A stretch of 64,000 nt of DNA. Origin: Bisporella sp. PMI_857 (lineage: Eukaryota > Ascomycota > Leotiomycetes > Helotiales > Helotiaceae). A model generated the notes under the pieces. That model was not told the DNA's origin. It searched no databases and was given only the letters and a program-made list of their open reading frames with translations. The DNA lies in NCBI GenBank assembly GCA_021307315.1, contig JAJSPD010000002.1:434001-498000 (forward strand). Reading direction: 5' to 3'. This document shows positions 54,121-64,000 of this stretch, one piece after another (within the stretch, counting starts at the first letter, position 1; the number at the start of each line of letters is the position of its first letter). A program made the position numbers and the translations under genes.

Positions 54121-56820
54121 TTACTTCTTGGCTATCTTCCCTTGCTCTGCAAGGTACTCCTCGTCGCTAGCGTCCAAGATATCATACTCCTCATCTGTCA
54201 TGAACCCAGTATCAGAATCATCCTCCAAAGGCTCATCTACAAACTCGTCAAAGTCATCAACCTCATCTTCTGCCTCAGGAGCAGACGAAATTGGTTCATG
54301 AACACTGGCGGCTGGGGACTCCTTCTCAAGCTTAGGGAAGATCATTTGACTACGTTCAGCCTCGGATTCAGCCTTCTCGACAATCCCCTTAGGCTCTTCC
54401 GTGACAACAGGTGTTGATTTGCTAACCTTGATATCGCACCAAAGTCTGTGGCCAAACTTGTTGCCATCTGGGCCAGTGAGACGCCAGTAAGAAATATAAG
54501 GACCAGGTTGGCTCGGAGTACGCATTAGAACCGTGAATCCTTGCTCTTGTCCAGGCCCAACCTCTGTGAGGCAAGTTGTGCTCTCACCAGCGGAAACAAG
54601 CTCGTGCACACTAGCTGGGTGCTCAGGGTCAACGGCGCACATGTTGTCACCTCCGACAAACTTGACTGTGCATCCAGAAGGCCATGCGGTGCTGCCACCA
54701 TTACGGAGATACCATGTTTGCTCAAAGACCGAGCTTGCTGGGAGAACAGTGCCATCCGCAATAGCATCGCGGACAAAGTGAGCAGTGTATTCCTCCTTAA
54801 CAGGAGATTTGACCTCTATCTTTGACTCAGGCTCTGCCTTGACGACCGCTGTCTCCTCAGGCTTGAGTTCAGGAACTGACTCAGCCTTGGCTGGCTCGGT
54901 AGGTTTGAGATCAGCGATAGTTTGGACCTGGGTTGCGGCATTGGTAGACTGTGCCGGAGTAGTCTCGGTTGATTTAGAAGTTGTACGTCCACGTCTATCG
55001 CCCATTGCTGGCATAGCCTTCCCATCCTCATGCTCTCCTAATGTAGTGACAGAGACATTTCGAACAGCTGTCTTAAACTTGATAAGAGGATGGGTCTTAT
55101 TGTGTGGGTTAGATGGACTAGCCTCGCAACTAGCACAGAAATCTGTGTCATCGCAGACAGCACACTTATAGCGGTCACCCTTGATATATGATTGGGAAAC
55201 ACCGTTGCTATTGCAGAGTGGGCCGTCGCAGTAAATACCATGATGGCGTGCCTTGCTGGCGTATGAGCGAGACAGTGTGGCAAGATCATTGATGGGCTCA
55301 TAGATAGGCACAAATCTGTGGCGAGGGTGGATGAAGGTAGCATTGACAATGCAAGCAGAGCAGAAGTCCCAGTCTGGGCAATCAAGGCACTTGTTCCGAA
55401 CTCCATAGATGTATTTGTCACAACCATCACAAATGGCATTGTGTCCAACATTGCGACCAGGGTCAAGCAGAGCTTTTGCGGCAAGGCCAAGGTCTGCATC
55501 TTCCACAGCAGGAAGGAAGGCATGCTTTGGATGATGGCCATGCTTAGCAGTACAGTGGCAAGGGATGCAGAGATCATAGTCATCACATGTGGTGCAAGTA
55601 ACGAAGTTATCCTCGGGAAATTCTGCACATAATTAGTTCTCTTTTAGAGCATGTCATGAGCTAAGCTTACCATGGATGCATGAATTGCAAGTACGTGTGG
55701 CAACTTCATCCTCCTCCTCTGGCTGAACAAGTGTCATCTTGGACTCGGAGGTAACAGGCTTTGGCGCTACCTTTTCAGTAGTGCTGTTGATGACTTTACC
55801 ATTCTGCACAAAACGCTTAATCATCCAGTGATCTGCACCATTGCATGTGATGCCACTATCGATACAGCTCTGGCACAAATCAAAATCCCCTTCATCGCAG
55901 GTATTGCAGTGGAAGTGCTGGTTCGGGATAGGCTTGTTGCAGTTATTGCAGTACACAGAGAAGATGCTAGTAACAGGTGTCGGGCGCTCATCAGAGGTGT
56001 TTGCAAGCTCTGCAAACCATTGATCGCGGGCAGCCGCTCCGCAGACGACATGAGGCTCGCTTCCGATGCAACAGCTAATCTTAGGAGGCTCAGGAGCTTG
56101 AGAGATTCTGGGAAGAACACCAAATGGATGGTTGGCATATGTTGGCAGTGTGCTGGTGCTAGTCATTGGTGTGCTAGAGTTGTTGTTAAACTGGGGTTGG
56201 CTGATGAGGAGATCGTCGAATCTGTTCTGAACCTCGTTAACAGATGCAGACTTTGTGAATTCGATGTCACTTGGGGCCTTCCAGTCATTGTTAGGTTCGG
56301 CAGCTTCAGACGTGCTGTTCTGTGGCTTCTCATCGGTTATAGAGGGTGCAGGAGGCTCTTCGTCCTCAACTGTTGCTGGCTTCGGGGCGACAGGCTCCTT
56401 TTCCTTCATAGTCACCTTGATACGAAGCTTTAGCTTAGCCTTAGCAGCTCGATATAGCTGCTTATATACAGAGGCATTATTTGGGTCAAGGACGACAAAG
56501 GCAGCAGCACTGTCGGAGAAACGCTCGAATACAGCCTCGGTCGTTGGAGGAATATCGAGGAGGAATCGAAGCTGGGCAGAGACAGTTAGCAAATTAAGAG
56601 CATATAGAAACCTTCTATAGATGGATTTCCACCATCAAAAAGATCGATGGATAAGGATATCAGGCTCGCAGCCTCGTCCGAGAGTGTGGAACCATACCTT
56701 ATCTGGGAGAGTACTAGCTCCTAGATCACGTAGAGGAAGCTTGAACTTTCTGTTGTGGCCATCGACGTTGATCTTCAAGACGACCTGGGTGTCTGGGTTG
56801 GTTGCCGAAGTCGACGCCAT
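54121..56820 (-). CDS. NBR1: NBR1-type selective autophagy receptor (PB1, four ZZ fingers, FW domain)
   Basis: Cargo receptor that links ubiquitinated or other cargo to Atg8 membranes. Exons 56820..56698, 56571..55671 and 55622..54121 give 841 aa. A PB1-like domain spans about residues 10-99. ZZ1 begins at C249 (YCNNCNKPIPNQHFHC), ZZ2 at C336 (TCNSCIH joined by splicing to EFPEDNF), ZZ3 near 406 (ICDGCDKYIYG) and ZZ4 near 473. The FW (Nbr1) domain spans about 623-742 with FVRDAIADGTVLP, TWYLRNGGSTAWP and SYWRLTGPDGNKFGHRLWCDI. The acidic tail holds a likely LC3-interacting motif YDIL at 821-824 after EE. Intron 2 is 48 nt with an ordinary GT donor. Confidence 0.94.
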
Positions 56821-58482
56821 GATGAGGACTATTGCTGTCAGGTATCAGCTGGAAGTGTAGGCAGGAGCGGTGACGTGATAGTCCCTCCAAAGGATGGGAT
56901 GCCACGAACCGGTGGTAGATATTGTGTCTCTTTTCTGGCTCGAAACCCTCGAGATAGTCGAGGGAGAGGGTATCAAGGAATGATCCCGGATGTAAATGGA
57001 TAATCTGGAAGGATGAAGGTGATGTTGGTTGATGGAAGTAGGTTGGAGGGTGTTATTGAGGGGAAGCTCGGTCAGTCGTGCTACGGTGTGTCTAACTGTA
57101 GGCAGCGAAGTCGTAAGCTTAGCAGAGTGGCGCCTGCATGTATCAGTGGAGAACCGCCCACTTTATGAGGCTCTGACTAAGGAATCAACTTTGAGAGTCG
57201 TCTAGAATGAGGCAAAAGGGAAATATTAATCAGAGCGGAATCATGAGTTCGGCTTGATTCACTCCCTGCTTGGTCCGAATAGTTATCAGGGTGACACGGC
57301 CTGGAATTCACGATGTGGCCGTGAACAATATGGTAATCCAGAGAGGCTCCTCTTCCCCTCCCCGCCACCACAAACGAGGTTGGGTCTGTCACAGAACATT
57401 GGGAAGTGCTCGGTCCGGAACATCACGCGATAGGGTTAGCCATACTTTACGCAAGGGAATCAAATTACACTTTTATTCATTACTTCAAGTGTTGTCGGGG
57501 GATATAAAGTCGAATCCTAAGTCATGTTTCTGATAGAAATGGAACGTCCAAGCTAAATTATCTAGGTAGGTCTGCCCGCTTGACATAACATTAATGCCTA
57601 GATGAATTGTTGCCCGTAGTCTTTGTAATAACCTTGACACCGCATCCACTTCCCCAATCCTACTCATCATTTCTTAAGGCTTTGCACAAGTAAGCATATG
57701 TGTGTGGTAGTGAGGAGAACCAGTCATTTCGGTCACTTTCTGTGTACCCCTCAGCAGTACTGTTCTATCACTTCATCCTAATATTATATTGTTCGTTCTA
57801 TAAAGCTTGAGATTCGATTGAAGACAGCAGAATTTCAGGTGTAGGCACAAATTACCTGTGTAGAACTGCCGCTGGCCCTTTCATAACAAGGCTATTTCTT
57901 GTCCTCAATCTCTTCTCCAAAGATGGTTTCCACACGTCTTGTTTGGTCAATGGTGCCACTTCAGACTCAATCCGATCAATCCGAGATCATCATTCAAGCA
58001 CCGATTTTCACATCCAGACAAGTCAGAAGCCTGATTAACCACCTGAGCAACTTCTCCTATTCAAATGATACCGCTAGTCTACTGTCCCTACGTTTGCTCA
58101 GTGGCAATCATTAGGGAATGCCTGAACCTTGCCTCTTCTCCTCAAACGACAATGACGAAGAATTCCATGCACTCAAAACAGCAGACGCTAAAATACAAGC
58201 ATCTGAGAAAGATATGAATGTGTATGCCCTTCTCCCTTAGACATGGTAGTTGCTTTGGCACCCCAAAAAAAGAGGGTACAACAAGCCAAGAAATCGTCGA
58301 CTCTTCCTCTAACAGTGATATCGACCAAAAATATACCTTTCGCAACCAGAAAGTGCCGCGAAGAAACCAATATCAACGCTTCCAGAATAACGCGCAAAGA
58401 AACCCGCAGGCCACCCAAGATCGCTTAAAGCATAAAACAGAATATAACAAATCAGCTCCAATACGTGGTAACGCCCCTTTTC
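56821..58482. other. Intergenic stretch, 1.7 kb, upstream of NBR1
   Basis: The first few hundred bases should be the NBR1 promoter and leader. At 57923-58428 on the plus strand there is a possible degenerate coding region, described in the findings. No RNA gene recognised. Confidence 0.45.
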
Positions 58483-60675
58483 TTATTGCGGATAGTACAC
58501 AACACCTGGAGGAGCCTGGGCATAGTAAAATCCATCAGGGCTAGGTGTCATCATTCCTCCCATGCCTACAACCCCGCCTACAGGCTGCCCGCCTATAGGC
58601 TGCATGGGATAAGGTTGAGGTGGTGGATAACCTGGGAACGTTGTAACAGTTGGGAGTTGGGCAGGATCGTAGTAATATACCATGCCATTGACTTCCTGGG
58701 CAACCAAATTTTTAGAAGAATCTTGTTGCTGACCAGACTGCGGAAAGGACGCCGGAGGTTGCTGAGGCTGTGATGGAACGAAAGGCGCCGCACCAACAGA
58801 TGTAGCCATTGGCTGATTGAAGTTTTGCTGAGGATAATAGTAGCCTTGGGGTGGCATAACTGGGTATACGGGAGCCTGGGTATAATAGTTCTGTGATTGC
58901 TGATAGGAATTGGGCTGAAACGGCTGAGCGTGAATAGCTCGTTCGGGTATCTGTGACAATGGAGTACCAGTCGAAGCTTGACTTGGATATGATGGATTAC
59001 GGGAGTGTAGCATAGAATCGTTGGTGTATCCATTACCATTGACTTGCATTGGGACCTGTTGATGGAAAGGTTGTTGATGCTGTTGAGGAGGATTGAAGGA
59101 TAATGTAGCAGGAGACTCAATATTGTCGACCGACACCGCTTTTTGTGGCCGAGGTTGATGCATGGGAATTGCGTTTGGTCGGTTTTCCCTGAATGTTGGC
59201 TTTTGAGGTGGGGGATATGTTTGTGGTCGTGGTACTTGATCAACTGCTTCCTCTCCTAAAGCTTTCTGGGTCTCAACATCAGCCGTGGGTTGAGATGGTT
59301 GTACGCTTTGACTCGCAGGCGGTAGCTTTACAACTGGCCTTGACGGATCTATGGACATGTGTGGCCGGGACATTGCCGATCCTGTAGGTGATATTAAGTT
59401 GTCCCGGCTCAATTCCCGTGCAAGAGATGACCGACGACTCATGGCAACGCTTGGGGTATAAGCACTGCCGTAGACACTGCCACCAAAGACGCTGGTACGT
59501 CTCGAATATCCGCCAACAGACCCAAGGCCAGATCTGCCTCGGCCGCGTCCCCCAAAGCCCTGCTGGTTAGGTCTCATTGCTCGAGGTATGAAGATAAAGG
59601 ACCTATCTATAGCAGGAAATATGTAGCGTGGAGGATGATCCGGAAGAGAAATCCGGACTGGCTTGTCTCGACGCAAAGGAGGGCGATGATCAGGTAAGCG
59701 TGTATACTGGTGGCAGGCAATTCCTGGAATAACGATAGGCTTTTCCATTGTAGAGAGCAAAATGCGAACCTGAACCTTTCCTAGATACTTCGTTGTAGAG
59801 AGTGCTCGATTGGGAGGGGTAGCGTTTGGAGCATTGACTGGAATACGCGAAGACGCCGTGGATCCGCTGCTGTTGTACCCAGTCTGAAAGTTTGAAGGGC
59901 TCGGCTTGCTGATGGCTTCGTGCATATCGTGGGCCCAAGGTTGATCAGTAGGTTCGAAAACTCCGGACATATGACTACTACTGTTAGCACATGAATAAGA
60001 AATCCACTATGGGAGATGAACATACTTCATAGGAGCATATGGACCCCCAATACCAGGCCTGCCTCGACCTCGACCTCTTCCAAAAGGGCGAAAGCCGTTC
60101 GCGGCAGGACCAGCATGGCGGTGGTCGTGCATAAAAAATGCTCCTCTGTTAGGGACAAATGCTGGATCCGCATCTCTCTTCTTCTTGTATTCCTCGTGTT
60201 CCCTACGCCTTCTCTCATGTGGTAATTCTTGTGGTCTATCCATTTGTGTAGTCGAGGTAACCACAGCTGGAGATGGCACTTCCAGCTCTTCGTCTTCGGG
60301 TAAATTGTCATAGTGAATCTCCTCTGCGGTACCATTCTGACCAGATACCTTGAGCCCGTTGAGCATCATAACCATATCGCCAGTTCCATTTGTAATAGGT
60401 GTTTTGGGGCCGTCACTGCTTGTGGCGGGTTTGGTATTTTTGGCGGACCGCAATGCACCTCCATTAACTATGGATGGCATGGGAGCTGCGGCAGATGCTG
60501 CAGTAGCAGGGCTTAATTCATCGTCCTCATGGCCGTCTTCGTCTTCACTTATGATGGATCTCTCACTCAAAGAATCATCGTCTAGGTCGCCGGCCTCTAG
60601 CGCTCCTTCCTCATCACCCTCGTCCTCAACCCGTCTTCGACGTCCAGGCAAATCCTTCCGGCGATGAGGTGCCAT
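58483..60675 (-). CDS. Btz/CASC3 domain RNA-binding protein
   Basis: Fungal protein with the Barentsz/CASC3 (SELOR) motif that in animals joins the exon junction complex through eIF4A3. Exons 60675..60026 and 59980..58483 give 715 aa. The N terminus has RRKDLPGRRRR, then acidic Ser-rich sequence (LDDDSLSERSIISEDEDGHEDDE). The Btz core is EEYKKKRDADPAFVPNRGAFFMHD with FRPFGRGRGRGRPG after it. Exon 2 carries DQPWAHDMHEA, a second GFGGRGRGRSG, and a long Pro/Gln/Tyr-rich low-complexity half ending GVVYYPQ. The single intron ends in CAGTAGTAG, giving three in-frame acceptors at 59980, 59977 and 59974. Function in fungal mRNA metabolism is inferred from the domain. Confidence 0.88.
59974..60025 (-). 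other. Intron with triple tandem acceptor (CAG-TAG-TAG)
   Basis: Donor AA|GTATGT; three possible AG acceptors 3 nt apart, all in the same frame, giving introns of 45, 48 or 51 nt and proteins differing by one or two residues. The CTAAC branch-like sequence overlaps the first acceptor, which favours the later two. Confidence 0.65.
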
Positions 60676-61862
60676 TATGAAGAACTAATCGGGATGCCGT
60701 GGAGAATGCGACGGGTGCGCGGGCGAGTGTTGAAGTTCGAAGGGGCAATATTTCGTGACAGATCATGCAGGAGTGGCGTTCTTGAACGGATATATACCGC
60801 CCGCGGCAATAGAAGCGGTGGTGTTTGAGTTGATAACCTCGAATAAGGGGCAATCAGAATGGGTGATGCCTGCACGCCGATGAGCAAGTAAGGGAGGAGA
60901 AGGTATATGGCGAATTTGGGTTGTTGAATGGAAGTTGAAGGCTCACAAGTCACCCGAATGCTTGGCGCCTGCCTCCCATGCCGAATGCGCTAGGTTTTCT
61001 TCTCACCCCGGCTTCAACGTTTGGCAACAACAATGGAGGTTATTGAAACTCCACCGGAATCTGAAATTTGACTTTCGCTGCCTTTGTTGGCATGATTACG
61101 AGAAGGGATCATGCTCTATACTGGGTAACAATGATTCCCAAGTCAATGTGCCGGTGTCATTTAGTAGACAATGTTTATCTAATCATATTGTTATAGATGG
61201 GCCAGAATCAAGCGGTCCTTATTCTATGGATTCTCATGTAGGAAAGTTATTGCCTCTTGATCAATCTATTCTTCTGCTCTGACCATCATCAATCAAGTTG
61301 TACAGAACGTAGAACGCGTCACCTTGACTTTTCAGTTTCAACATTTAGTAATCAACACAAGGCGATTAGTTCCTAAGGAAATTCCTGATTAGTTCCAGAT
61401 CAAGTAGATTCTGTTCATATTTTAGATTGCAATATATCGATTTATTGTCTTATTAACACTTAAATAATGCTTGCCATATGGATCCTTGTGTTGCTCTTCA
61501 TCCAGCCCCGTTACCAAACAATATCAAGTACGCCTTTCCCCAGTGCCAAATTTTTAATTCATAAAGGCTCGTAAAACCCCCAACCATTTTGCGCCGCTTC
61601 ATGAGTTGCGTCCACTTCCCCAAATATATACAGAAAGTGAATGGCAACTAAGATCCCGATATGAAGGAGAGAGTGACATACGTACATTATGTAATACAGT
61701 GTAATATCCGGAACGCCAGTAATGCACCAGAGCCTTGACTTGAAGCTGCCGGACACCCCATAATCCCGGCCCGAAGTATCGAGCGCGAAGGTTGAGCTAT
61801 TGCTCTTTTATCTGTACAAAACTTTTGAGAACCAGCCACCGTTAGAGCTATGACGTATGGCA
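60676..61862. other. Intergenic stretch, 1.2 kb
   Basis: Promoter and leader of the Btz gene and 3' flank of the ATF gene. A minus-strand frame near 61805-61560 (GPGLWGVRQLQVKALVHYW) looks protein-like and meets a GT-type donor, but it has no upstream ATG or partner exon, so I do not annotate it. Confidence 0.45.
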
Positions 61863-63543
61863 TCATGAAAAACGTCTCTGCTGCATGTTTTGCCCGACGA
61901 CCTGTTGTTGACTCATAGCAGCCATTCCATATGGATTAATTTGGCCATTAAATGGATCTAGAACTTGCTGATGCATGATGTTATGGAGACCTTGCTGTTG
62001 GGCCAGGGGACAATCCTTGTGAGACAGGAGAAGTGTTTTGAGATTGACAATCTCTTCCTTCATCTGATTGAGCTGGATGTTGAGGTGCTCGTTCTCCGAA
62101 GAATATGCCTCAACCTTATTCTGAAGGTTTTGAAGCCATTGCTTCTTGCGCTGTCTACATTTCAGCGCAGCGACCCTGTTATTTACATTAGCAACACGCC
62201 TTAATCTTGAGGATAGATTGTAGATACCTATTCCGTTCGAGAAAGTTCTTGCGCTTCTCCTCGTCGGTCATCTTTTGACCCTTGGCATTGTATTCGTCTT
62301 TGCTCATGTCTAGTTCTTCCTGCTCCTCATCCTCAGGCTCGGGCATTGCATGCCCATTACTGCCCTTAGCTTTCTTGTTCGCTGGAACCTTAGCTGATGT
62401 ATCTACTTTCCCCCGACCGTTGGTTTGATTGATTTGGGAGTTATTCCTCTTGCCTTTCCCTCGCGTATTAGGCCTACTTTGTTGCTCATTGTCAGAATTA
62501 CTCATCTCACTGGCGCCGCGACCAGATGTAGTGCTGATGGAACCATTAGTGCGGTTTGCCATAGTAGGCGATACTTGTTGTGAATGGTTGCCAATGTTCA
62601 TTGTCGGTTGGGGATGACCATGAACAGGAACTTGAGGCGCTACAGCATAATGGCTTGTAGGCTGCGGGTTGTTTCGATTGTTGGCTAGCATGAAAAGACT
62701 GTTGGCAGCTTCTTGGGGATCGTGTTGATCAAATTGACTGGAGGCAGGCTGCTTAACTTCCATAGAATGATTGGCTTCTTGAGGTTGTGATGTGACATTT
62801 GGTTGGCCCTGCAACGATTCACGTTTCAAACTATTCGCAGCAGTTAAAGCAGTGCGATGGAATTCGATAGTGGAAGGAGTAGCTCCACCACTGCCCAGTT
62901 GACTAAAGAGTGCTGCAGAGCCAGGACTAGGCTCAGGGAACATAGAGCCACCTCCGCCTGGTGTAAGGCCAGATCTCATTCCAGACTCATTGGGAGTCGG
63001 GAACCCTCCACGGAGATGGTGGCTATCACTGAAATAATCGTCCTTCTGTGGGCCGGAAAGCATCGCGGGGCTTAATGGTCCAGAGCGCAAGCTGCCCCAG
63101 AAACCTGGTGTTATTGATCCTAGTACACCAGCCGGCGATGTGAGCGCGGCGACAGAGGGCAGCTTCGTACCACCAGGTGTTTGAACCTCCCCGTTACCAT
63201 TGGCGAAGGAGTATTCGAATGGATTGGGTTCGGACCCGAGGGCTGGGGCGGGGTTGGAATGCGTTGCTGAGAAATAGTCGGGAGTACTGCCAACTGCAGG
63301 TTCTGGACGTGGTGGAGGAGCAAGAGGTTCTGTTTTGGTGGCAGACTCGGGGTTGACAGTGTCGTCTTTCTTTGGATTTGATGAGTCTACTCCTTGTTAG
63401 CTTGCTACAAGCACTCCAAAACATGGCTTAGGACAGCGTAGGTAGCGCGTCAACATACCTGCTTGTGTGAGTTCTATCTTGGGTTGAACGGGCGACTTGT
63501 TCGAGTCCCCATTCTTGTTTGTGTGTGTAGGTGACCTGCCCAT
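61863..63543 (-). CDS. atfA: bZIP transcription factor AtfA/Atf1
   Basis: CREB/ATF-type stress regulator acting downstream of the Sak1/Hog1 MAP kinase in fungi. Exons 63543..63459, 63389..62228 and 62175..61863 give 519 aa. N-terminal SP/TP-rich sequence includes PGFWGSLRSGPLSPAMLSGP, the Aft1 osmotic-stress-type region, and TPSTIEFHRTALTAANSLK, the recombination-activation-type region. The bZIP basic region reads EEKRKNFLERNRVAALKCRQRKK, completed across the 52-nt second intron, followed by Leu/Asn/Met heptads and the conserved HKDCPLAQQQG. The ATG at 63543 is the first in frame. Just upstream, GTAAGC to TACAG marks a likely 48-nt leader intron (63558..63605). Confidence 0.95.
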
Positions 63544-63637
63544 GATTGCGAATGAGCCTGTACGGGGGAAAGAAGGTTTGACAGTTTGGGTAGCTCGTGG
63601 CTTACACACAATGACGATATGTTTTATCCGTCTGGTT

Positions 63638-63739
63638 CTACGTCGGGCGATGATGTGCCAGGAGTTCCTGGCTGTTAGGCGTCCAATTGTTGATGAGAGA
63701 CGTCAGTGGATGGAAGCGGGCTATGACCTCACTGGACAT
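63638..63739 (-). other. Upstream open reading frame of the ATF gene (33 codons)
   Basis: ATG TCC AGT start and TAG stop, located before the putative leader intron and about 95 nt before the main start codon. It could lower translation of the main frame if included in the mRNA. Transcript start not known. Confidence 0.4.
63699..63705 (-). promoter_or_regulatory. CRE-like site TGACGTC
   Basis: Seven of eight bases of the CREB/ATF palindrome TGACGTCA, 156 nt upstream of the ATF start codon. It might allow autoregulation by the encoded bZIP factor. Motif evidence only. Confidence 0.35.
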
Positions 63740-64000
63740 CCGACTCGAACAACCGATTATTGTGGAGAGACAAACCCCAACGACGAAATAAATACCAACT
63801 TTCTCAAAAAGACAATTTACAACGAGAGAATAGAGGCGACAAAGTCCCCGAACAATATCGGAAAGATGTGCGATGATCGTTGGATGATTCGAAGCGGGTT
63901 CGATGATTGAATTGTTTCGAATGGCACCAAGGGGCTGGTGTGGTGAGCGGCGGAAAAAAAAACCCCCCTTCCTTCCCTTCACAAAGAATGCGGTGACGGG

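Larger units (their letters stand above)
63544..64000 (-). promoter_or_regulatory. 5' leader and promoter of the ATF gene, with uORF and leader intron
   Basis: Reading towards the gene, this holds a 33-codon upstream open frame (ATG 63739 to stop 63638), a CRE-like TGACGTC at 63705-63699 and a probable 48-nt intron 63605..63558 (GTAAGC...TACAG). A run of A followed by C at about 63953-63967 lies at the right edge. Confidence 0.55.

Overview
This window is nuclear DNA of a filamentous ascomycete (Pezizomycotina). The evidence is short GT-AG introns, mostly 45-110 nt, with CTAAC/CTGAC-like branch sites. It also includes proteins typical of the group: KGD4, TRAPPC13 and PB1-ZZ-FW NBR1 homologues, an AtfA-type bZIP factor, and a C2H2 factor with a homeodomain-like N terminus. 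Base composition looks moderately AT-rich, and a leotiomycete relative is possible, but that is a guess. I saw no virus, large transposon, rRNA or CRISPR array.

Layout. 0-12.4 kb: 5' end of a zinc alcohol dehydrogenase, tRNA-Val(AAC), MVD1, a cytochrome c/c1 heme lyase, a DUF647/RUS protein, an unrecognised 733-aa protein and KGD4. 14.4-25 kb: MED18, COX8, MTR4 and a DENN-C1 Rab exchange factor. 27-42 kb: a compact block that often alternates strands, holding TRAPPC13, a SET methyltransferase, a KH RNA-binding protein, ILV6, a DUF3712-like vacuolar membrane protein, ornithine carbamoyltransferase, a SWIM-RING protein and RUD3. 42.7-50 kb: a short-chain dehydrogenase, a TPMT-like methyltransferase, OTU2, an MFS exporter and the C2H2 factor. 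51-64 kb: a broken gene, then NBR1, a Btz/CASC3 protein and an AtfA/ATF1 factor. Eight intergenic stretches exceed 1 kb and show no convincing gene apart from degenerate reading frames near 51-52 kb and 58 kb.

Most genes are unrelated housekeeping functions: sterol precursor synthesis, mitochondrial respiration and 2-oxoglutarate dehydrogenase, branched-chain amino acid and arginine synthesis, nuclear RNA decay, Golgi and endosome traffic, and selective autophagy. Many lie head to head with 220-430 bp between start codons, so they may share promoters. ILV6 and the OTCase gene each carry an exact TGACTCA general-control motif upstream. No gene cluster for one pathway is evident, and I found no clearly undescribed multi-gene system. 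The strongest candidates for novelty are the 733-aa protein, a pseudogene disabled by a 14-bp tandem duplication plus a nonsense codon, three 48-nt GC-AG introns, and a triple tandem splice acceptor. Exon borders were read by eye from splice consensus, frame and family knowledge, with no transcript data.
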